Source of the DNA: Actinomycetes bacterium
GTDB taxonomy: Bacteria > Actinomycetota > Acidimicrobiia > Acidimicrobiales > Palsa-688
DNA length: 51,738 bases
Direction: 5' to 3'
NCBI GenBank assembly: GCA_021787035.1
Contig: JAJYMM010000115.1
Location: forward strand, 1-51,738
Program-made: the position numbers and the translations under genes
Shown here: one piece after another, positions 44,686-51,738 of the stretch
Layout: each line of letters begins with the position of its first letter
How positions within the stretch are numbered: the stretch's first letter is position 1
Notes under the pieces: model-generated
The model's database searches: none
Seen by the model: only the letters and a program-made list of their open reading frames with translations
What the model was told of the DNA's origin: nothing

Positions 44686-45342
44686 TCACTTGCCGGCCGG
44701 CGCCAGGGTTTTTGGCGCGAGTCTTCGCCTCAGTTGAGAGGTGCTGGCCAGGGGGACCCCGAGCCCGATTGCCCCACCAACTTGGCCGGCAGGCCGGGAG
44801 GCGCCTTGCTCCTCCCTTATCAGGCGGTCGAGCCACGCAAGGTCCCTCGACAAGCTGTCATGCTCGTGCTCGGCAAGGAGTTGTACGTAGCGGTCTCGGA
44901 GGGGTTGTTTGGCGCGCGTAGCAAGTTGAGAGAGCCGCTCGGCGACCAGCGCCCGGCGGCGTTGCAGGAGGCCTAACCGGCCATCGGTTGGCAGGTAGCG
45001 AGCAAAAGCCAGACGGACGCTAAAGGAGCGCTCGTCGCCTGTGGCACCAGGGCCGTCCGCGAGCAGTTGGTCGAAGAGGCGGACCCCCGACGTGGTGATC
45101 CTGTACACCTTGCGCCGCCGGCCTGCGACGGCGCCAGGCGCGGCACCAGATCGACCCGCAGTGTCCGAGGCAGGTGTCACAACCTCGACAGCGCCTGCGG
45201 TTTCGAGCTTTGCCAGGGCAGGGTACAAAGACCCGAACGACACGGCCGTCTCCATGCCGAGCAACGCGCTCAGCCGTTTCTTGAGTTCGTACCCGTGGAG
45301 GTCCTGGTCCTTTAGCAGCCCGAGTACTGCCAGTTCGAGCAC
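44686..45342 (-). CDS. PadR-family regulator upstream of ino1
   Basis: A 218-residue PadR protein. The winged helix covers about residues 1-95: LELAVLGLLKDQDLHGYELKKRL, then FGSLYPALAKLETAGAV. A helical C-terminal dimerisation domain follows (about 110-190). The same gene pair, PadR then ino1, occurs widely in actinobacteria, though regulation of ino1 by it is inference. A perfect palindrome just upstream is a candidate autoregulatory operator. Divergent from DUF5318. Confidence 0.87.
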   Translation of the reverse strand: MLELAVLGLLKDQDLHGYELKKRLSALLGMETAVSFGSLYPALAKLETAGAVEVVTPASDTAGRSGAAPGAVAGRRRKVYRITTSGVRLFDQLLADGPGATGDERSFSVRLAFARYLPTDGRLGLLQRRRALVAERLSQLATRAKQPLRDRYVQLLAEHEHDSLSRDLAWLDRLIREEQGASRPAGQVGGAIGLGVPLASTSQLRRRLAPKTLAPAGK

Positions 45343-45365
45343 GCTTCACCTTATCGCGCGCAAGG

Positions 45366-45377
45366 TCGATATATCGA
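45366..45377. promoter_or_regulatory. TCGATATATCGA operator-like palindrome
   Basis: A perfect 12-bp palindrome 24 nt upstream of the PadR start and in the space shared with the divergent DUF5318 gene. It is AT-rich in GC-rich surroundings and could overlap the PadR -10, fitting autorepression. Confidence 0.6.
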
Positions 45378-45466
45378 AGCGTTAGGTTGCGGCGCTCGGA
45401 AGAGCCGGTAGGCCACCGGACGCCAACGAGGCCGCCGCCGGTACTGTTGGGGGCTGTGATGGCTGT

Positions 45467-45880
45467 ATGGGTGTGAGGCCGGTCCTGAGGGCGGCGCATG
45501 CCGACCCGGCGTTGCAGGTACTGGGCAACGTCGACTACCGCCTTGCCCGTAACGTCGTCGTAAACGAGTTCCGCAAAGGCCGGCTTTCGCGCCTCGACGT
45601 CTGCGACGCCCACCCCGAGCTGATCCGCGCCGCGACTGGGGTAGGCGAGGAGTCGCGAGAGGACTGCCCCATCTGTGAGGACGTGAAGCTCAGGTTGGTG
45701 TCTTACGTCTTCGGGCAGAGGCTCCCCGCTGGGGGGCGTTGTGTTGCTTCCCAGCAGGATCTGGCGAAGCTGGCAAGCCGTGGCCGTAGCCTCTATTGCT
45801 ATGTCGTAGAGGTGTGCCCCAACTGCGCCTGGAACCACCTCACGCACGCTTATTCGCTGGTGGGCAAGTCCACCGACTGA
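45467..45880 (+). CDS. DUF5318 family protein
   Basis: A 137-residue actinobacterial protein of unknown function. It has two cysteine pairs suggesting a zinc ribbon: CPICEDVKLRLVSYVFG (about residues 67-83) and YCYVVEVCPNCAWNHL (about 109-124). The N-terminal NVDYRLARNVVVNEFRKGRLSRLDVCDAHPEL region (by position 20-51) is the family's conserved opening. Adjacent to PadR/ino1 as in other actinobacteria. Its 3' end overlaps the convergent CCA-transferase gene by 31 nt. Confidence 0.82.
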   Translation: MGVRPVLRAAHADPALQVLGNVDYRLARNVVVNEFRKGRLSRLDVCDAHPELIRAATGVGEESREDCPICEDVKLRLVSYVFGQRLPAGGRCVASQQDLAKLASRGRSLYCYVVEVCPNCAWNHLTHAYSLVGKSTD

Positions 45881-47313
45881 GCTTGACCGGCCGGCCTGAG
45901 CGGTTGGGGGGTCGACTTGTGCGCCCCGGCCTCAGGCTCATTTTGGGCTGCCCACCACTCGTCGAGTAAGCGAAGAGCCTCGTCTCGCGAGTGTGGGCCC
46001 TCCTCAAGGCGGAGCTCCAGGAGGTGGGCGAGGGCCTGGCCTACGAGGCGGCCCGGTGCTATCCCGAGGTGTGCCATAACCTCGCGCCCGTCCAGGTCAG
46101 GACGGATTGCAGCGAGCTCCTCCCTGGCGCGAAGTTCGCTGAGGCGGGTTTCGAAGTCGTCCATGCGCACGGCGAGAGCCTTGGCCCTGGCGGGGTTGCG
46201 CGTGGTGCAGTCGGCGCGCGTGAGCTCGTTTAGCTCGTCAAGTAGGTCGCCGGCGTCGCGGACGTACCGGCGGACTGCGCTGTCTGTCCAGCCCATTGCG
46301 TAGGTATGGAAACGCATGTGAAGCTCGACGAGCTTCGTGACCTTCTCAATGTCTTCGACTGAATAGCGCAGCGCCCGCATCCTGTCGCGTGCCATACGTG
46401 CCCCGACGATCTCGTGATGGTGGAACGTAACGGTGCCCCCCGGCCCAAAAGAGCGCGTCTTTGGTTTGCCGATGTCATGGAACAATGCTGCTAGACGCAC
46501 TATCCGGTCTGGTTTGGCCCGCTGGACGACGGCGATCGTGTGGGCAAGCACGTCCTTGTGGCGATGGACAGGGTCCTGCTCGAGGGCGAGGGCAGGCAGC
46601 TCGGGGAGGAACTCGTCGGCAAGGCCGGTCTTCACGAGGAACCAGAGGCCTGCTGACGGGTCGGGCACGACCAGGAGCTTGTCGAGCTCGTCTCGGACGC
46701 GCTCGTCCGAGACGATGTCCAAGCGGCTATGGAGCCTAGTCACAGTGCTAATGAGGTCCGGTCCTGGTGAAAGGTCGTAGCCAGCGATGAAACGGGCCGC
46801 GCGGAGCATCCTTAGCGGGTCTTCGGTGAACGACACTTCGGGGGCCAGCGGCGTGCGCAACTTCTTGCTGGCTAGGTCGGCTACGCCGTCGAAGGGGTCA
46901 ACCAGTCGAAGGTCCGGTAATGAGAGCGCCATGGCGTTGACAGTGAAGTCTCGCCGCGACAGGTCCTCTTCGAGGGCCGTCGAAAACTGGACTGCCGGCT
47001 TCCGGGACGAGGGGTCATAAGCCTCGGCACGGTGGGTGGTCACCTCGAAGCGGTGGTGGCCCCGCTGTGCGCCGATCGTACCGAAACGCTTCCCCTGGGC
47101 CCAGATCGAGTCGGCCCACCCGGAGAGGATCTGTTCTGTCAGATGAGGCAGGGCGTCAGTGGTGAAGTCAAGGTCGCTAGTCGGGTCGAGACGCCCAAGC
47201 ACAGCGTCGCGGACCACCCCTCCGACGAGGTAGAGCCGCGCGCCTTTGGCCTGGAACAGCCGCGCGAGCTCGATCGCCGGCTCGAGTATCGGCTTCAGCC
47301 GCTCGGGTACCAC
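45850..47313 (-). CDS. CCA tRNA nucleotidyltransferase (HD domain)
   Basis: Adds or repairs the 3' CCA of tRNAs. The class II nucleotidyltransferase head has LYLVGGVVRDAVLGR and the metal pair in DLDFTTDA, then RRDFTVNAMAL and the RNA-binding RMLRAARF. An HD phosphohydrolase domain follows (LFHDIGKP). At 487 residues from GTG 47313 it is typical for actinobacteria, where the gene is often called pcnA or cca. Relevant here because both full tRNA-Ile genes lack an encoded CCA. Confidence 0.93.
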   Translation of the reverse strand: MVPERLKPILEPAIELARLFQAKGARLYLVGGVVRDAVLGRLDPTSDLDFTTDALPHLTEQILSGWADSIWAQGKRFGTIGAQRGHHRFEVTTHRAEAYDPSSRKPAVQFSTALEEDLSRRDFTVNAMALSLPDLRLVDPFDGVADLASKKLRTPLAPEVSFTEDPLRMLRAARFIAGYDLSPGPDLISTVTRLHSRLDIVSDERVRDELDKLLVVPDPSAGLWFLVKTGLADEFLPELPALALEQDPVHRHKDVLAHTIAVVQRAKPDRIVRLAALFHDIGKPKTRSFGPGGTVTFHHHEIVGARMARDRMRALRYSVEDIEKVTKLVELHMRFHTYAMGWTDSAVRRYVRDAGDLLDELNELTRADCTTRNPARAKALAVRMDDFETRLSELRAREELAAIRPDLDGREVMAHLGIAPGRLVGQALAHLLELRLEEGPHSRDEALRLLDEWWAAQNEPEAGAHKSTPQPLRPAGQAQSVDLPTSE

Positions 47314-47360
47314 GACCGCCGAGCCTATGGCCGGGGGCGCCCGGTTCGGCCCCAGAGTGC

Positions 47361-47441
47361 CGAGCCCAGCCGAACGAGCCCAGCCGAACGAGCCCAGCCG
47401 AACGAGCCCAGCCGAACGAGCCCAGCCGAACGAGCCCAGCC
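47361..47441. repeat. 14-bp tandem repeat upstream of the CCA-transferase gene
   Basis: Five perfect copies of cgagcccagccgaa plus an 11-bp partial copy, 47 nt upstream of the gene's GTG start. A 14-bp unit is not a multiple of three, so coding is unlikely. It fills much of the space between the CCA-transferase and pilT genes. Confidence 0.95.
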
Positions 47442-47483
47442 AAGAGCTAGGAGCGCCGGTGGCAGGGCTGGACGGTGGCGGGG

Positions 47484-48572
47484 CTAGACGGCTGGGAGCA
47501 GGCCGGCCGTCTGGAGGGCGACCCGGAAGTCGTGAGGGTTGGTAGCCGCCTGGAGGGCGGCCCTGAGCGAGATCTCGCCAGCCTTGAAGAGGTTGAAGAG
47601 GCTCTGGTCGAAGGTGACCATACCGTGGAACTCACCGTCGGCGATGACGTCTTCGATCGTCTCCCCGCTCCCTCCCGACGGGTCGAGTATGCGGTCCGCA
47701 ATGCGCCCTGTCATGACCATAGCCTCGACGGCGACGCAACGCCCGACGCCGTCGGCCCTCGCCACTAGCCGCTGGCTGACGACACCACGGAGGACTGACG
47801 CCAAGCTTACCCTTGCCTGGCGCTGCTGGTGGGGCGGGAAAAAGTCGATTATGCGGTTGACCGTCTCGGTCGCGTTGGTCGTGTGGAGCGTCGAGAGCAC
47901 GAGGTGGCCGGTCTCGCCGGCGGCCAGGGCGGCTTGGACGGTCTCAGGGTCGCGCATCTCGCCGATCAGGATCACGTCAGGGTCTTGGCGCAGGACGCGC
48001 CGCATCGCCTGCGACCAGTCCTTTGTGTCGGTGCCGATCTCGCGCTGGCTGATTATGGACATCTTGTCGCGATGGAGCACCTCGATCGGGTCTTCGATCG
48101 TAATTATGCACGCCGCGCGGCTGGTGTTGATGTGGTCGATCATGGCCGCGAGCGTGGTCGTTTTCCCCGAGCCCGTCGGCCCGGTTACCAGGACGAGCCC
48201 TCGCTGCTCCTCGGCCAGGCGCGTGACAACGGCTGGGAGGCCGAGGTCCGCGGCCGAAAGCGCGCTGGGTAGTACCCGGCGCAGCACGAGCCCGGGGGTC
48301 CCGCGTTGACGGAAGGCGTTGCATCGGAAGCGCCCGAGCCCGCTCATCGAAAGGGAGAAGTCGGCCTCGCCTGTCGCCTTGAACTCCTGGAGGCGCTCTG
48401 GGGGCACGACCAGCGCTACGAGCTCCTCGCACTCCTCCGGGCCAACGGGGGGGAACGGCGAGACCCGGAGGTCCCCGTTGACGCGCACCCGCGGGGGCGA
48501 CCCAACCTTTAGGTGCAGGTCGGATGCTCCTTGCTCCACGACGTGGCGAAGGATGGCGGGAAGGTCGATCAC
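47484..48572 (-). CDS. pilT: PilT-like twitching motility ATPase
   Basis: Hexameric secretion ATPase that retracts type IV pili. Family motifs over 362 residues: N-terminal DLHLKVGSPPRVRVNGDL, Walker A VTGPTGSGKTTT, Asp box ITIEDPIEVLH, Walker B ILIGEMRDPET and His box GHLVLSTLHTTNA. The open frame extends upstream to 49133, but that is antisense to the GNAT gene; GTG 48572 gives the normal PilT start and length. No other pilus gene is visible in the window. Confidence 0.9.
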   Translation of the reverse strand: MIDLPAILRHVVEQGASDLHLKVGSPPRVRVNGDLRVSPFPPVGPEECEELVALVVPPERLQEFKATGEADFSLSMSGLGRFRCNAFRQRGTPGLVLRRVLPSALSAADLGLPAVVTRLAEEQRGLVLVTGPTGSGKTTTLAAMIDHINTSRAACIITIEDPIEVLHRDKMSIISQREIGTDTKDWSQAMRRVLRQDPDVILIGEMRDPETVQAALAAGETGHLVLSTLHTTNATETVNRIIDFFPPHQQRQARVSLASVLRGVVSQRLVARADGVGRCVAVEAMVMTGRIADRILDPSGGSGETIEDVIADGEFHGMVTFDQSLFNLFKAGEISLRAALQAATNPHDFRVALQTAGLLPAV

Positions 48573-48684
48573 TGATCGCGTATCGGCATGAGACAACCGC
48601 GCATGAGCATCTGGCGCGGCGGCCTTGTAGGCTATGGCTCGCTGGCCTGCCAGTTGAGACCCAGATCTAATTCCTGAAGCCAAG

Positions 48685-49446
48685 ATGTCCGCCACGACCG
48701 GGATGATCCGCTGGGGCGACCAATGCGCTCGTACCGGGCCGTGGCGCACAGATGCCTCGGTCGCTTTCCTCATGCCAGTAACAGACGCCCCGCCGCCGTC
48801 CAGAGAGTTCGTAGGACGTTGCCTTGGTCTCCTGGCGCAAAGGGGCTTCCAAAGCGTCGTGACGGGCGCACTTGCACCCGAGGAGCAGCGCGGCTTCTTG
48901 GAGGCAGGATTCGCGGTCCACGAGCACCTCCACTTGCTCTTGTTGGACCGGTCCGTCGCGCTGCCACCAGTGCCGACCGGGCTACCAATGCGCAGCGCTG
49001 GGCGGTTGCGGGCGGCGAAGGCGCTCGAAATCGACGCCGCGGCCTTCTCCCCCTTCTGGCGCTTCGACCGTGCAGGACTTGAGGAGGCCTTGGCAGCCAC
49101 GCCGGAACGCAGGTTCAGGGTCGCCATCGCCAAGAGGGGGCCTGTCGTCGGTTACGCGATCTGCGGGGCTGCTGCCGGCCGCGGCTTCGTGCAGCGTCTG
49201 GCGGTCGCCCCTCCGGCCCAAGGCCATGGCACGGGCAGGAGACTATTGCTCGATGGGCTCCATTGGTTGCGGCGCATGGGCACATACCAGGTTGCCGTCA
49301 ATACCCAGATCGGCAATGAGGCCGCCCTCTCTCTTTACCGGAGCGTCGGTTTCCGCGACGACCCAAGAGGCCTGTGCGTGCTCTCTGTCAACCTCAGCTC
49401 AACGGGAGCTAGCGGGCGCTGGGGCCAAGATGGCGGCGTCCTATGA
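48685..49446 (+). CDS. GNAT-family N-acetyltransferase
   Basis: A 253-residue protein with a C-terminal GNAT acetyl-CoA domain. The cofactor-binding region reads QRLAVAPPAQGHGTGRRLLLDGL (about residues 172-194), followed by the NEAALSLYRSVGF element. The N-terminal ~90 residues may be a second, degenerate GNAT-like half. Substrate unknown. The stop overlaps the next ATG (ATGA), so it is coupled to the DUF6049 gene. Confidence 0.82.
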   Translation: MSATTGMIRWGDQCARTGPWRTDASVAFLMPVTDAPPPSREFVGRCLGLLAQRGFQSVVTGALAPEEQRGFLEAGFAVHEHLHLLLLDRSVALPPVPTGLPMRSAGRLRAAKALEIDAAAFSPFWRFDRAGLEEALAATPERRFRVAIAKRGPVVGYAICGAAAGRGFVQRLAVAPPAQGHGTGRRLLLDGLHWLRRMGTYQVAVNTQIGNEAALSLYRSVGFRDDPRGLCVLSVNLSSTGASGRWGQDGGVL

Positions 49447-51611
49447 CTGCCGGGCCCGTCCGCACCTGGGCCTTTGTGGCCCTCACGAGCACCGTTTTGG
49501 TTTGCGCGAGTTGGTTCGCTGCACCAGGGCTTGCCACGGCGAGGGTTGTGGGGCCTACGGGTGCTAGACCAAAGCACCTCGCGCCAGTTGGGCCACCAAC
49601 GGCCCACATAGCCAGAGGCAATGATTCCTTGCAGCTGCTCCGCCAGAGCACGTGGGTGGGCCCGAGTAGCAGCACGTTCCAGCTGGACTTGGCCATAACT
49701 GCGAGCGACCCTGCCGATGAGGCCCTGGTCGTCGACGTGTACGACAGGCTGATCACACGTTCCCAGTTCCAGGAGGTCCTTTTAGGGACCTTTCCAGCGC
49801 CTTACCTCTACTACCAAAGCCCCGCCAAGCCACTGGACCAGCTTGCTGCTGGCCCTAATGGAGGTGCCGAGCTCGACGTAGCCGTGAACTCCTCGAGTGG
49901 TGGCTTGCCGCTCGACTTGACTGGCGTATACCCAGTGCAGGTGTTCCTGGAGAAGCAGGGCCTCACCCAAGGCAAGCCGCTCACGACGTTCCTCGTCTAC
50001 GCTGCCGCCGGCGCGAGCAGCTTCAAGCACCTCTCGGTTTCCTTGGTTGTCCCGATCGCTGCTCGCGTTGCGGTGGGTGCGTCGGGTGGGCTCGGCCAGG
50101 TCTCGTCGAGCGAGGCCGCATCGCTCGACGCTGACATCGCGGACTTGGCGGCGCGGCACGTTGCCGTGACCGTCCAGGCCTCCCCGTCCACATTGCAGGC
50201 GATGGAGGAGGCCGGAGGGACTCCGAGGGCTTCTCTTGGCAGGCTCGCCGGGGCGCTCGGCGCCGGCGACGAACTACTGCCGGCGACACGGCTCCCGGTT
50301 GATGTCGGGGCGCTCGTGAGCTCGGGCCTCCAGGACCAGCTGGAAGGCCAACTGGCCGCTGGTAATGCGACGTTGAAGAACCTGCTCGGCACGGCACCCT
50401 CCCCCGACACCTGGGTGCTTTCGGGCCAGGTGGACCAAGGTGCGCTCAGCGCCCTGTTCGAAACGGGCGCTACGCAGGTCGTCGTCCCGGAAGGTACCCT
50501 TTCCGCCCTCCCGGCGCAGTACCTGAAGCTGACGTTCGCGCAACCCGCTTACCTGAAGGCCGGCGGAGACCGGCTCATGGTGATCGGAGCCGACAACGAA
50601 CTGTCAGGGCGCATCGCAGAGGCCTCGGTCCCGGGCCAGGCCACCTTGGTTGCGTACCAGGTGCTCGGTGAGCTAGCGATGATCGATCAGGAGCTGCCAA
50701 GTGTCACGCGCGGAGTAGTGCTGATGCCGCCAGTGGGGGCGACGGTCAACCCGACATTTTTGTCCGTCCTTCTCTCTGGCCTCGAAGGCAACCCACTGCT
50801 CAAGGCCGTGACGCTCGCGCAACAGTTTGGCTCGGTCCCTCCGGCGCCGCTCACACGCCACGTCGTGGGGCCGGCCGCCGCAGAGCCCCTCGCTGGTGCC
50901 GACGGGTGGTACGGAGCCGAGGACGCCGTGACGAGCGCGGCAGCCGTTTTCGGGCGCTCGGCGTCTTTGGTGAGCAGTCTCGAGGAGCGGTTGCTTGTGG
51001 CGACGTCGTCGGTGTGGAGCGGGGACCGCCGCGCCAGCCTCATCGCCGGGGTGGAGAGCGCCGCAGACTCAGAGCTCCAGAAGCTCCGGCTGCCCCCGTC
51101 GCACTCAATAACGCTCACCTCCCGCCAGGTCCGCCTACCATTGGAGGTGTTTTCTGGCGCGCGGCTGCCAGCCCACATTCGTCTCGTCCTGTCCAGCAAC
51201 CAATTGAGTTTCCAGGGCGGGAAGTTCGGGGCTGTTCAGTGCCGAGTCGTGAGCCCTGGTTCAGAACGCTGCAAGCTTGACTTGGCCCCCAGTGCGACGA
51301 CAACCTTGCGCGTCCCTGTTGCAGTGAGGACGCCTGGAGCCTTCCAGCTTTCCCTCGAGATCGAGACACCCGACGGCAGGCTGGTCGCGACGGGGACTGA
51401 CACCATCAACTCAACGGCAGTGTCGGGCGTAGGCCTTTTGCTCATGGTCGGGGCGGCTCTCTTCCTCGCTGTCTGGTGGGTGCGCAACGCGCGGCATGGA
51501 CGCCGTTCCAGGCACCTCGTGCCGAGCCCCATGGAGGAGGCCGCTACGGAAGAGACCTCGGTGGGAGGGGGGAGAGGAGCCTCCTCCTTCGGCCGAGGGC
51601 TCTTGGCTTGA
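49443..51611 (+). CDS. DUF6049 family secreted/membrane-anchored protein
   Basis: A 722-residue cell-surface protein. It has an N-terminal signal segment (WAFVALTSTVLVCASWFAAPG, about residues 9-29), a long beta-rich extracytoplasmic region, and one C-terminal membrane span (GLLLMVGAALFLAVWWV) followed by a basic tail. The family occurs in actinobacteria near the CCA-transferase and MurJ genes and is suspected to act at the cell envelope; its activity is unknown. The ATG overlaps the GNAT stop, and its own stop overlaps a possible next start (TTGA). Confidence 0.8.
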   Translation: MTAGPVRTWAFVALTSTVLVCASWFAAPGLATARVVGPTGARPKHLAPVGPPTAHIARGNDSLQLLRQSTWVGPSSSTFQLDLAITASDPADEALVVDVYDRLITRSQFQEVLLGTFPAPYLYYQSPAKPLDQLAAGPNGGAELDVAVNSSSGGLPLDLTGVYPVQVFLEKQGLTQGKPLTTFLVYAAAGASSFKHLSVSLVVPIAARVAVGASGGLGQVSSSEAASLDADIADLAARHVAVTVQASPSTLQAMEEAGGTPRASLGRLAGALGAGDELLPATRLPVDVGALVSSGLQDQLEGQLAAGNATLKNLLGTAPSPDTWVLSGQVDQGALSALFETGATQVVVPEGTLSALPAQYLKLTFAQPAYLKAGGDRLMVIGADNELSGRIAEASVPGQATLVAYQVLGELAMIDQELPSVTRGVVLMPPVGATVNPTFLSVLLSGLEGNPLLKAVTLAQQFGSVPPAPLTRHVVGPAAAEPLAGADGWYGAEDAVTSAAAVFGRSASLVSSLEERLLVATSSVWSGDRRASLIAGVESAADSELQKLRLPPSHSITLTSRQVRLPLEVFSGARLPAHIRLVLSSNQLSFQGGKFGAVQCRVVSPGSERCKLDLAPSATTTLRVPVAVRTPGAFQLSLEIETPDGRLVATGTDTINSTAVSGVGLLLMVGAALFLAVWWVRNARHGRRSRHLVPSPMEEAATEETSVGGGRGASSFGRGLLA

Positions 51612-51738
51612 GCGGGGAGGAGAACATCGCCACGCCAGGGCCGCCCACAAGGCCAGTGGAGGCGCTGCCCGCGGCGCCCCCGCCCCCGCCCCCCCCGTGC
51701 TTGCCCCCGCCCCCGCCCCCGTGCTCGCCCCCGCCCCC
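51608..51738 (+). CDS. Possible partial gene with Pro-rich N-terminus
   Basis: A frame from TTG 51608, coupled to the DUF6049 stop, stays open to the window end. It encodes SGEENIATPGPPTRPVEALP and then a Pro/Cys-rich run. By gene order in other actinobacteria it could be the start of murJ (lipid II flippase), whose N-terminus can be long and disordered, but no MurJ domain is in view. Confidence 0.3.
   Translation, partial: MSGEENIATPGPPTRPVEALPAAPPPPPPPCLPPPPPPCSPPP
51671..51738. repeat. C-rich low-complexity repeat at window end
   Basis: Repeats of ccccg/cccccg punctuated by gtgcttg and gtgctcg words. Such tracts are prone to slippage and often break assemblies; the window may stop here for that reason. 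Confidence 0.8.

Overview
The window looks like actinobacterial chromosome around the replication origin, possibly from an Acidimicrobiia-like lineage; that lineage is an inference from gene content, not from a search. Pointers to Actinomycetota are the high GC content, the gene set dnaA-dnaN-recF-dciA(DUF721)-gyrB-gyrA-DUF3566-tRNA-Ile, the ino1/PadR/DUF5318 neighbourhood, the CCA-transferase to DUF6049 neighbourhood, frequent GTG/TTG starts and tight ATGA/GTGA overlaps.

Layout. 0.1-2.2 kb: a large serine recombinase whose reading frame runs across a tRNA-Ala(UGC) gene on the opposite strand. 2.2-6 kb: succinate dehydrogenase (sdhC-sdhA-sdhB) and a coupled small gene. 6-11.7 kb: saccharopine-dehydrogenase-like protein with a small membrane partner, a double-domain dCTP deaminase, a secreted protein, an SDR oxidoreductase and an MFS transporter. 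11.7-20.3 kb: a complete Kdp potassium system. The structural genes are on the minus strand as kdpA-kdpB-kdpC, then an unrecognised 31-residue membrane peptide, then kdpF in a displaced 3' position. The kdpD-kdpE sensor/regulator is divergent.

20.3-28.8 kb is accessory. A DNA methyltransferase is followed by two cargo segments bounded by three copies of tRNA-Ile(GAU) sequence: a 3' fragment at 21.76 kb and full genes at 25.94 and 28.73 kb. Segment 1 carries a MntA-HepT-like pair that has lost signature residues in both partners, a small HTH/coiled-coil protein and a PadR-monooxygenase operon with a clear promoter/operator. Segment 2 carries a decayed tyrosine integrase and a coupled HTH antitoxin - PIN toxin - RusA-like gene set.

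28.8-38.6 kb: the replication-initiation block on the minus strand, with a candidate oriC between dnaA and dnaN. dnaB lies divergently beyond dnaA with no rpmH between them. 40.5-42.3 kb: rpsF-ssb-rpsR-rplI. Then panB, ino1 with its PadR regulator, DUF5318, CCA-adding enzyme, pilT, a GNAT enzyme and a DUF6049 secreted protein. The window ends in C-rich repeats inside a possible partial gene.

A recurring oddity is short tandem repeats of 14-18 bp at gene ends (kdpB, recF, ino1/panB, upstream of cca). The most notable biology is the tRNA-Ile island array with its degenerate toxin-antitoxin pair and its three-gene PIN module, and the extra microproteins of the Kdp operon.
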